In this document: positions 7,708-15,450 of the stretch, in pieces
How positions within the stretch are numbered: the first letter of the stretch is position 1
How the letters are laid out: each line of letters begins with the position of its first letter
DNA from: an uncultured Cellvibrionales bacterium
Lineage (GTDB): Bacteria; Pseudomonadota; Gammaproteobacteria; Pseudomonadales; Dasaniaceae
Direction of reading: 5' to 3'
Length of the DNA: 64,000 bases
NCBI GenBank assembly: GCA_913019905.1
Contig: CAJVZD010000002.1
Span: forward strand, 1-64,000
Notes under the pieces: generated by a model
Database searches by the model: none
Told to the model about the DNA's origin: nothing
Seen by the model: only the letters and a program-made list of their open reading frames with translations
Made by a program: the position numbers and the translations under genes

Positions 7708-10700
7708 TTAACTGAGGAACAAATCGTAGTTGGCGTAATCAACGACCGGAAAACTGACATTCGCCTCGCTTCCACTGTGTTCGTACGTACCCACATCAGC
7801 GAGATTAGCGAACTCGAAGACTTGGTTTACAGCGACAGCTTGAGCTCTGCCGAGAGCTTGATTGTTCTCCGGCGCACTAAAAAATTCATCAATCGAATTT
7901 AATCCTGTGTTCTGGTCAGATGTAATTTGGTCGAATAACGCCTTCACTTTGTTCGCCTGTTCATTACCTGCGTAGACGAAATCATTAGAGGCTAACAATT
8001 CGGTAAAATACCCCGCCGCCTCTACTTTGTTGGTAATGATTTGAAAGTCTTCGCCCTCGGTAGCCCCATCCAGAACATTCAGGGTAATAGTGGTTAACGT
8101 TCGCTCGCCACTATCTAACAAACCGACATAAAAGGCTCGACCCGCAGGATCGGGAGACCGGCCAAATTGCTGTTGGAAAATATTGTCCACCAATTCACCG
8201 TTGGATAAATCACCGTAACGGTCAGTAAACTCAGCGGAGTTTGAAAAGTCACTGATAATAGCTTGAAGATTGCCGTCGCTGTCACCCAGCTTGCCCAACC
8301 AAAAACCCAAACCACCGGGATCAGCGGCTCGACCGAGGTAGGCAATATAGACTTTTTGAATCACATCTTCGTAAATGCTATTTCCAACATCTTCGACCGT
8401 GGTATTCAGCGTATAGCTCGACTCGGCACCATCAAACGGCACAACAGCGATAAAGACTTCCGTCCCTGCTTTCACCTCATAATTGATAGATTCCGAAAGC
8501 GATCCCGGCAGCGATGAAAAAGCCAGTTGGTCACCGTTTTCAGCGTAAAGATTCAAATCCAAATCTTCGCCCAGTCCGTCGAGAGAGACTTTCAATAGTC
8601 CGTCGGTATCGATAGCTAAGCGGTAAAAATCGGCCAAGTCCGTCGCAGCGCCTACCGTCTGGACGATACTATCATTTAAACTGATTTCACTGGCCGAACC
8701 AATTTCGTCACCTGCGTCTTGACCCGTGGTATCCGTTTCATCAACCTTTAAACTGAGCTGATAAATGGATTCAGCAGAATCCCAGGGCGAGACTTTTACG
8801 AAGTAGTCCTCACCGGTTTCGATGAAAAAGGAAACCACTTCGTCTGCAAAACCCGCCGATTCCGACCTGGATAAGGAGTTGCCGTCTTTATCCAATAACT
8901 CGAGATCCAAGTCGCTGTCCAGACCGGTCAACCTAGCCGTTAGTGTTCCCGATTCCTCGGCAGTAAAACGATAAAAATCAACCAAATCGTTCTCGCTTCC
9001 GACCACGCCCGATATTTCAGCGGTAGCAGTGATAACTGTCGCGGTTTCGAGACTATTATCATCGTCGGTATCACTAGTGCCCGCTGTTTCGGTGGTGGCC
9101 GTTAACGTATAGTCGCTGGGCCCACTGGTATCAAATGGATACACGTTGAGGTAGTAAACCTCTCCCGCGCTAACGCTATACTGAAGCTTTTCGGCAGTCG
9201 TTCCGCTAGTAAACGATGATGCGACTATTTCGCCATTGGCCGCAAAAAGATACAGATCGAGATCTTTGGTGAAGCCGTCGAGCTCGGCGATTAAGACGCC
9301 ATCAGCCGATACAGTAACTTGAAAATAGTCCTCAACATCAGCACCTTCACCCACTGACTGCGTTGCAGTACCCGGTAGAGCTAATACCGTATCACCAAAC
9401 AAAACGTTACTGGCGTCTTCGCCCGGACCTGGACCTGGATCTGGATCTGGATCTGGCGTAGCATCAGATTCGAACGTCAGCTCATACTCGGAACTCGCGG
9501 TCTCCCAGGGCAATACACCGACCGTGTATTGCTGGCCCGCAACCGTCGTAATGACTATTGACTCATCGACGTTACCTTCTTGCTCGGATGAATCAACCAC
9601 ATTTTGGTCGGCATCAAACAAACCCAAATCGAGGTCATCACTCAGGCCCGTCAACCTAACAGTGACCGTTCCATTATCTGCGGCGGTAAACCTAAAATAA
9701 TCTGCCGTATCACCATCGACACCGACCGATTGACCAATCGTAGTGGGAACTGATATCGATGTTGGCGCAGATGCGTCATTACTGGCGTCATCCCCAAGAT
9801 CTGGATCTGGATCTGGATCGGGATCTGGATCGGGGTCTGGGTCGGGGTCTGGGTCGGGATCAGTGCCAGAAACTGCAGCGGCGATGGAAACCGGAGCGGC
9901 AACCCCAAACTGCACGAATTCAATGCCGCTCAGGGTGTCTGTTCCGTCTGTACCAGTTACTCGATACTGCCCGTTCCCTAAATCGGCAACCTGATAATTT
10001 GAACTCAGCCCGGAAAATACGGCTGTATCGGTTCCGGTTCCGCCATTGAGTGTATCGTTTCCGGCGGCACCCACGATACGGTCGTTCCCGCCCCCGCCGG
10101 TAAGCGTATTAGCTAACTCCTGCCCCCTCAGCGTATCATTGCCAGACCCGCCTACCGCATTTTCGATCATTGCATTAAAGGCAATCGATACATTAGACGT
10201 CAGGCCGCCGACATTACTAAAGGCGCCATCGTTGAGGTCGACGGTCGAATTACTACTGTAGCCCGATAGATCGAGGGTATCGTTACCTCCCGCATCCCAG
10301 ATAGTCACGACCGGCTGTGAATTAGCAGCAAAATCAAATACGTCCCGGTTAGCCGTATTGTTAAAGCCATAAACGGTGTTTCCGGTGCGGGTCGTGGTAT
10401 TAACACCGTACATAGATTGTATTACTGCAACATCATGCAGCAAGGGTGTCGATGGCTCGTTAAAACCATGATCGGCACCGGTGGCAGAGGCGGGGAAGTA
10501 AGACATAATGGAATATTGCAAACTGTCCTGTTCGTATTCAGCGCCGTCCCGGTAGGTTGGCCCCGACCCGTCAGCGCCGGCGTTATAAGCGCCCGGGTGA
10601 TTTAGACCCAGAGAGTGGCCCAATTCATGGATCAATGTCGACAAGCCATATTCGCCCGGTTTTAACTGTAGATTACTGACCGAAGCAGGGTTTACAGCGA

Positions 10701-11019
10701 CATCACCCTCGGGAGGGAACGCTGCATAAGCCTGCGCGGGATCGCTATAGTTGATCAGCTTAATATTTGCTGACGACTGCGGAACTTGCGTGAAAGTGAG
10801 AGGAACCAGATCAGCCCATAACTCAAAAGAGAGTGCCGTGGCCAAGCGCTGCTCGGAGCTAAATGCTGAGACCTGTGTGCCTGATATCGCCGGACTAAAA
10901 TCCGTCAGCGCAATATCCGCGACAAAAGCAAAACCTATCTCGGTATTTTGCCAATGTTGACCCGAATCGATCTGGCCGATGATTTGATCGATCGTAAAAA
11001 CCGGTTTAGAAGATGGCAT
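7708..11019 (-). CDS. Secreted serralysin-like metalloprotease with RTX, PPC and DUF4214 domains
   Basis: Large (1103 residues) zinc protease. It has no N-terminal signal and an acidic-hydrophobic C-terminus (NYDLFLS), which suggests type I secretion. The M10 catalytic domain has HELGHSLGLNHPG near residue 131 and the Met-turn SIMSYF near 172. Calcium-binding RTX repeats follow at roughly 290-335 (GGSGNDTLRG, GGGGNDRI, AGNDTLNGG). A Thr-(Asp-Pro)n linker comes next, then four pre-peptidase C-terminal (PPC) domains, each with a DxxDYF/FYR and LDLxLxxxxG core, and a DUF4214 domain near the end (VYIAYLGRAADPGGLGFW). No ABC/HlyD/TolC exporter lies in the window. A lipoprotein gene sits 24 bp upstream. 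Confidence 0.88.
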   Translation of the reverse strand: MPSSKPVFTIDQIIGQIDSGQHWQNTEIGFAFVADIALTDFSPAISGTQVSAFSSEQRLATALSFELWADLVPLTFTQVPQSSANIKLINYSDPAQAYAAFPPEGDVAVNPASVSNLQLKPGEYGLSTLIHELGHSLGLNHPGAYNAGADGSGPTYRDGAEYEQDSLQYSIMSYFPASATGADHGFNEPSTPLLHDVAVIQSMYGVNTTTRTGNTVYGFNNTANRDVFDFAANSQPVVTIWDAGGNDTLDLSGYSSNSTVDLNDGAFSNVGGLTSNVSIAFNAMIENAVGGSGNDTLRGQELANTLTGGGGNDRIVGAAGNDTLNGGTGTDTAVFSGLSSNYQVADLGNGQYRVTGTDGTDTLSGIEFVQFGVAAPVSIAAAVSGTDPDPDPDPDPDPDPDPDPDPDLGDDASNDASAPTSISVPTTIGQSVGVDGDTADYFRFTAADNGTVTVRLTGLSDDLDLGLFDADQNVVDSSEQEGNVDESIVITTVAGQQYTVGVLPWETASSEYELTFESDATPDPDPDPGPGPGEDASNVLFGDTVLALPGTATQSVGEGADVEDYFQVTVSADGVLIAELDGFTKDLDLYLFAANGEIVASSFTSGTTAEKLQYSVSAGEVYYLNVYPFDTSGPSDYTLTATTETAGTSDTDDDNSLETATVITATAEISGVVGSENDLVDFYRFTAEESGTLTARLTGLDSDLDLELLDKDGNSLSRSESAGFADEVVSFFIETGEDYFVKVSPWDSAESIYQLSLKVDETDTTGQDAGDEIGSASEISLNDSIVQTVGAATDLADFYRLAIDTDGLLKVSLDGLGEDLDLNLYAENGDQLAFSSLPGSLSESINYEVKAGTEVFIAVVPFDGAESSYTLNTTVEDVGNSIYEDVIQKVYIAYLGRAADPGGLGFWLGKLGDSDGNLQAIISDFSNSAEFTDRYGDLSNGELVDNIFQQQFGRSPDPAGRAFYVGLLDSGERTLTTITLNVLDGATEGEDFQIITNKVEAAGYFTELLASNDFVYAGNEQANKVKALFDQITSDQNTGLNSIDEFFSAPENNQALGRAQAVAVNQVFEFANLADVGTYEHSGSEANVSFPVVDYANYDLFLS
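9426..9462. repeat. Short Asp-Pro-coding hexamer repeat
   Basis: GGATCT/GGACCT hexamers inside the protease gene encode a DPDPDPGPGPG linker between the first and second PPC domains. It is a shorter version of the linker at 9797-9862. Confidence 0.7.
9797..9862. repeat. Hexamer array coding the (Asp-Pro)n linker
   Basis: About eleven degenerate GGATCT/GGGTCT hexamers encode the (DP)n linker that separates the RTX part of the protease from its PPC domains. Length changes here would stay in frame. Confidence 0.85.
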
Positions 11020-11043
11020 AATGTTTTACCTTAACTTTTTCAG

Positions 11044-11562
11044 CTACTGCATTAATCGTCGCAGATGAAGTTCCAGAACAGGGTTAAGTTTAGCTGCGAG
11101 GGCGGTTGTGTCCAGCGCTTCACTTTGTGACTGGGGAAGAAAAACGACAGAGGGAGACTCGAAAAACAGTGCTCTGGCGGGTGCGCCGGGATTATGCCGA
11201 TATCGACTAGACGACAAAGTCAGGCTGTAGCCTTGAAAGTTTGCGCGTTGCCACTCAAGGCGCGCGTCGAGTACCAAGGTGACACGATTAGTTTCCAAAA
11301 TTCGCGAGTCGGGAGGCACGATTCTTTCGACAGCATAACCGTCTCCCAAACTCTTTTTCAATCTTAGCATCGCATACTCACAGACTTGATCTTCCAATTG
11401 TTTGGCTTTGTTGTTATCTACCGTTGTGACGCGACACAGCACCCCTACGGAGTTTACGTCTATCCAGGCAGGCGTAGGTAAATTGGCACTGCAGGCCGAC
11501 GTCAAAGTACAGACCACCAGTAAGGCCACAAGACTGTAGGGCCGAAAGACAACGTTTGACAT
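11044..11562 (-). CDS. Predicted lipoprotein upstream of the protease
   Basis: A 172-residue protein of unknown family. The N-terminus (LVALLVVCTLTSACSANLP) has a lipobox, LTSAC, so it is probably lipid-anchored. The remainder is a mixed alpha/beta sequence with no motif I can name. It is 24 bp upstream of the metalloprotease gene in the same direction, with AAGGA ahead of ATG. Serralysin operons often carry a periplasmic inhibitor beside the protease. The position fits that, but the sequence does not show clear Inh/AprI hallmarks, so this is only a suggestion. Confidence 0.65.
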   Translation of the reverse strand: MSNVVFRPYSLVALLVVCTLTSACSANLPTPAWIDVNSVGVLCRVTTVDNNKAKQLEDQVCEYAMLRLKKSLGDGYAVERIVPPDSRILETNRVTLVLDARLEWQRANFQGYSLTLSSSRYRHNPGAPARALFFESPSVVFLPQSQSEALDTTALAAKLNPVLELHLRRLMQ

Positions 11563-12371
11563 AACTGCGATCCTTGATTCTTTATAAGGGCTGGAGAAAA
11601 CAACGGTTTCTGAAAAAAATGATTCATATCATGCGAACTGGGCTGCGTATTTATTGCCTTTATACCATAACATAGCAATGTTTTAATGGGCTTCCTGTCC
11701 TCTGTGTATCACTGTATGTGGAAAGAGCCTTCAAGCCAAACGCGAGATGCCCGCCAATGGAATGGTCAGGTTTAGACAAAAATGTGGTGCTGCAATAAAC
11801 GATAAAACCTTACCGATGTAATTATCGCTGGAATACAAAGATTAGATACACGCTAAAGACGTTCAAAAATAAGAATGTTCTGTGCAAACTAGGTTTTCCG
11901 AACAGTACTTATAGTAAATGTTCTGAGTCATGGCAAGAGTGATCGCCGACTTATTGGACACGTTCTATGCGCAATAGCGGAATCGTCATAACAAAGCACA
12001 CTAACTCGCTAACACTGTAACGCTGATCTAGTCCGCCATCCGCATCGCCATCTCCACAATAGATATTCTCACAGGGTCATGAAGCAGCACTTGTAAAATC
12101 CTTTATTCGTAAAAAGCGCCGATGAAATTGATAGGCAAAAAGTGACGGGGGGAGTCGAATGCCCAAGGAACGTCGCTCTAATAGGTGACAGCTTTAAAGC
12201 GAGAAAGGTGAGAAAGTTCTCCGTAGGTATAGCCTAAACTCGTGCAGCCATAAGGTGGCTATCGAGAAAACAAGCGATGCGGAGAGACCCCTCTTTCTCT
12301 AAAAGAGTGGATCTCGCCCACATATAGCTTACTGATAAGTCAAAGGACTACCGAAAAGTCAGAGCGCCTCA
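11563..12371. other. Long gene-free region upstream of the protease operon
   Basis: About 800 bp without a credible protein gene on either strand. It lies between the 3' end of the DUF4214 gene and the 5' end of the lipoprotein-protease operon. It must contain the operon promoter, and the proximal part (11,600-11,950) is AT-rich. The distal part contains the potential structured RNA listed at 12201-12310. Confidence 0.6.
12201..12310. ncRNA. Candidate structured RNA element, unassigned class
   Basis: Nested complementary segments predict one compact multi-branched fold. GAGAAAG (12210-12216) pairs with CTTTCTC (12293-12299). TCTCCG (12218-12223) pairs with CGGAGA (12280-12285). Inside, TAGG-TATAG-CCTA (12224-12236) and a two-part hairpin CTCG/CGAG with AGCCA/TGGCT (12239-12266) form two arms. 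A short CTCT-AAA-AGAG hairpin follows. I recognise no known riboswitch consensus, and neither strand can be preferred. On the minus strand it would sit in the long leader of the lipoprotein-protease operon or the 3' region of the DUF4214 gene. Confidence 0.35.
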
Positions 12372-13442
12372 TCAATCTGCAATCCAGTCAGTGACCGCGT
12401 CAAACCCCGTTGCTTTTGACGCCTCCTCCGAATTCACCGCTGCCAACAACGCTCTGATATTGATGATATCGTCTTCATCATAGGTAAACGCTTCAGTCTC
12501 AACTCGGTCAGTAAATACATTAGCTATACCGATTTTATTGTTGAGTGCGGTCAAATCATCCTCAACGGCGCCGTCGGCGATTTGTTTGGCAATCGAGGCC
12601 AGCGTCGCGTCGGTATTGCCCTCGTCATCAGGCGTTAAACGACCGACATAAAAGGCTAGGCCATCCGGGTCTGAGTCACGATTAAACATCCGCTGAAAAA
12701 GTCCATTGACCAATTCCTCGGCGCTTAAGGCACCGAAGCTGTCATTAAATTCGTCGGAGTTACCAAAAGCGGAAAGGACTGCATCAAGATTATTGGACAA
12801 GTCAAACTGCTCCGCCCAAAAATCTCTGCCGCCTGGATCGCCAGGGCGCCCGTAATAAGCGACATACATCTGCTGGGCAGTGTCTAAAGATTCTTGCGAG
12901 ATTTCAACCTCTTCAACGTCTGATACCACCGTAGCAGACCAAAGGTCAATTTGTAACAATGGAGCGACTAACCGCATTGGCACCCCGTTGCCATCGGCAT
13001 CACTCCAGCCGAAATCTGCCGCGAGAACACGATTTACCGGGGGTTCGTTAGCACCAGTAATCGTGTAGGTCCAATTGAATGTGGTTAAATTGAATGTGGC
13101 TTCACCCGATCCTCCAAAGAGCACGTCATTGCCAACCTTTCCCAGAGTAACGATGGTCGATTTCATTTTGCCATCATTAGCGTCCGCACAAAAGTTACAC
13201 TCGATTCCGGAAAAATCGAAAATCTCATCAGAGCTTGCGATGCCATCCCCATTTTTGTCGTCAACACTAAACGTAAAAAACTCACCAACATCCGGCCCCC
13301 CTGCCCCAAAAGTAAGATTATCCATTCGATAATGGCCAACCTGTCCTGCCTGCGCATTGCCTGCGATTGTAACAGCTAGCAGCGCCAACGTTAGTTTGCC
13401 CAGTGCAGGGCCCCAAAAAGTCTTTTTATTTGCAATTGTCAT
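12372..13442 (-). CDS. Exported DUF4214-domain protein
   Basis: Protein of 356 residues with a Sec signal (LTLALLAVTIAGNAQAGQ). The N-terminal half is a beta-rich region containing an EF-hand-like DDKNGDGIASSDE. The second half is a DUF4214 domain (YVAYYGRPGDPGGRDFW, then FQRMFNRDSDPDGLAFYVG). The DUF4214 part resembles the C-terminal domain of the neighbouring protease, so the two probably share a surface- or matrix-binding partner. DUF4214 domains are common in secreted and S-layer-type proteins. CTGGAG precedes the ATG. The function of the N-terminal half is unknown. Confidence 0.75.
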   Translation of the reverse strand: MTIANKKTFWGPALGKLTLALLAVTIAGNAQAGQVGHYRMDNLTFGAGGPDVGEFFTFSVDDKNGDGIASSDEIFDFSGIECNFCADANDGKMKSTIVTLGKVGNDVLFGGSGEATFNLTTFNWTYTITGANEPPVNRVLAADFGWSDADGNGVPMRLVAPLLQIDLWSATVVSDVEEVEISQESLDTAQQMYVAYYGRPGDPGGRDFWAEQFDLSNNLDAVLSAFGNSDEFNDSFGALSAEELVNGLFQRMFNRDSDPDGLAFYVGRLTPDDEGNTDATLASIAKQIADGAVEDDLTALNNKIGIANVFTDRVETEAFTYDEDDIINIRALLAAVNSEEASKATGFDAVTDWIAD

Positions 13443-13705
13443 AGTATCTCCAGCGCATTGTGTTGTTATGATTTAACGCGGTCAATACTCGTGCAATGGC
13501 TAAAAAAATGCTTTCCCAAAACATTCCTTTTTTATTCTTTTCCGATTCTTTCCTTGCACACTACGGAATTAAAGGCCTAGCGGCCGTTTAACATAAAAAT
13601 AAAACGTACTAATTGAACAACTGCAGTACTCCTATAACGTGCCTATTGGCGAATCCTGCTCACCGAAAAATGAAAAACGGTGGCAGGGTTCACACCATCG
13701 ACATG

Positions 13706-15172
13706 TTATCGGCAAAGGCTGTGGTCTTCTGCACAATTGAGCGGAGCATAAGCTGCGACCGATTTTTCCATGTCCTTCCAGCTAAAAATACGCGCATTGT
13801 GAGCCGTCGCAATTTTCTTGATATCCAAGCCTAATGCCTTAAGTGCTGCGTGCATGGTCACCGTATTTAGATTGGCCGTAGGCACGCCTGTTTTATAAGG
13901 AGACCCCATATGGTCTGCAATGAATACCAATTTCTCGGCGGGAACATAGGTCACTAAAAAGCTAGCCGCGTGAATAGTGGCTACTTCATATATTTCCACA
14001 CGTTTTTTTCCTTCGCCGAAAGTGACTTGTTTCGAAATATTCAGCAACCTCCCGCCTCCTGACGATGGACTTACCGCATCTTTAACTACCTGATTGTTAT
14101 CTGCAACAGTCACTAGTGTTGCACCTAACGCAGCCGCTTCACTCAAACCACCGAGATGATCTGAATGATGGTGTGTCACGACTTGATAGCTCAATGGTTT
14201 GTGAATGTCACTTTCTGTCTTGTAGCGATCATAGCGAGCAGTGAGCGCAGGATAACCGCCGACCGCAACGACACCATCGCTGGTGTCTACAAATAAGCTA
14301 TATCCACCACCCTGCCCGAGATGATAGACACCTGATGCAATTTTATTAACCCGCATTTCTGTCGTATCTATGCGATCCCCCTCTTCTTTAAATTTCTCTG
14401 GGACGGCAAAGGCATCGTCGGAAATACTGTCATTAAACACCAACTTGTGATTGGTGCTGATCAGATTGGGAACTCCGGCCAGGAAAAAATCTATATTAGC
14501 CGCGTACGTTATGCCATTGTTTTGCTGATAATTTGAATAGACATAATCGAGATCACCAAACGCTGGATTGTTACGCGTCATTTTGGATATCAGGTAAGTT
14601 TCCTTATCGACAAAAAGCGTTAGATCAGCGCTCTGTGGAAAAGGCATGCTCACCTTCACGTGAGGTCTGTTCAAATAGTCGACTTCACCTAATAACTTAG
14701 CCTGGTCTTTTACCTTACTAATTTCATAGGCCAATATTGCGTCGGTGGTGCGCATCGACCCTCCTGCGAAACCATAATGATCGGCCGAGGGAGCCTGCCC
14801 ATAACTCTTGGCTTGATAGTCAATCGTGAAAGCTGTTTCACCGTCGGATATAGTGGAAGTCAAAAACGAGCCCGAGCGGCCTTCTGTCCAAAAATCGTAG
14901 CTGAACTTACTTTGTGCAATATCCGCTTTTACCAAAATCCGGTTGTAGTTGATTTCTTGCAAGCCAGGCGTGTGACTTTGCCCCGTCGTCGGAGCGATAA
15001 AGCGGTCTTCAATTTGAAAAGTCTTTAAATTGATCAGCGCACTGCCGCCGTAAGCCGATGTCATTGCGTCAATAAGCTGATTTTCTTCATCGCCCGCGAA
15101 GGCGGCGAGCGGGATCGCGACGCTTAAAATCGCCGCTCCCATTGTTGTTATTTTCTTGGTTTTTATTCGCAT
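13706..15172 (-). CDS. Exported metallo-beta-lactamase-fold hydrolase with N-terminal lipoprotein-like domain
   Basis: About 488 residues with a signal peptide (ITTMGAAILSVAIPLAAFAG). The N-terminal ~270 residues form a beta-rich region resembling outer-membrane lipoprotein-sorting/carrier-type domains. The C-terminal part is a metallo-beta-lactamase fold with the zinc motif VVTHHHSDHLGG, a following VFIADHMGSP and a late ATAHNARIF. The substrate is unknown; periplasmic location is inferred. GTG 15181 would also work, but ATG 15172 has GAGGA nine bases upstream and is preferred. Confidence 0.8.
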   Translation of the reverse strand: MRIKTKKITTMGAAILSVAIPLAAFAGDEENQLIDAMTSAYGGSALINLKTFQIEDRFIAPTTGQSHTPGLQEINYNRILVKADIAQSKFSYDFWTEGRSGSFLTSTISDGETAFTIDYQAKSYGQAPSADHYGFAGGSMRTTDAILAYEISKVKDQAKLLGEVDYLNRPHVKVSMPFPQSADLTLFVDKETYLISKMTRNNPAFGDLDYVYSNYQQNNGITYAANIDFFLAGVPNLISTNHKLVFNDSISDDAFAVPEKFKEEGDRIDTTEMRVNKIASGVYHLGQGGGYSLFVDTSDGVVAVGGYPALTARYDRYKTESDIHKPLSYQVVTHHHSDHLGGLSEAAALGATLVTVADNNQVVKDAVSPSSGGGRLLNISKQVTFGEGKKRVEIYEVATIHAASFLVTYVPAEKLVFIADHMGSPYKTGVPTANLNTVTMHAALKALGLDIKKIATAHNARIFSWKDMEKSVAAYAPLNCAEDHSLCR

Positions 15173-15450
15173 GGTTTTCACTCCTCTATAAGTCGTGTAC
15201 TAGTCTTACTCTTAAGACGATGCAGGGCAATAACACAACAGGGCGTTCATCGCAGAGACGCGTCGCTTGGTCGATTATGGAGGGGATGGGTCTATTGAAG
15301 CGTGATTCGAAACAGTGTTAGGCCGGAACAATTTAAGATAAGTAGCGAAGACTAAGGAAGGAATGATATAACTCGATCAACATACGCAGATCATACTGGT
15401 GACTCGCACCAGCGGTTCTCCAAGCGACTGACACAGAAATTTATCTTTAT

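Noticed and set aside
9743..10049. Plus-strand frames with (Gly-Ser)n or (Asp-Leu)n repeats opposite the protease gene
   Set aside because: They are shadows of the Asp-Pro-coding hexamers of the protease gene and have no start signals.
12201..12310. Cyclic-di-GMP (GEMM), cobalamin or SAM riboswitch
   Set aside because: The fold is multi-branched, but none of the conserved core sequences of these classes could be found on either strand, so it is reported only as unassigned.
15182..15450. Search for a small RNA or gene between the MBL-fold gene and the hybrid kinase
   Set aside because: No frame with a start signal and no stable nested pairing could be seen.
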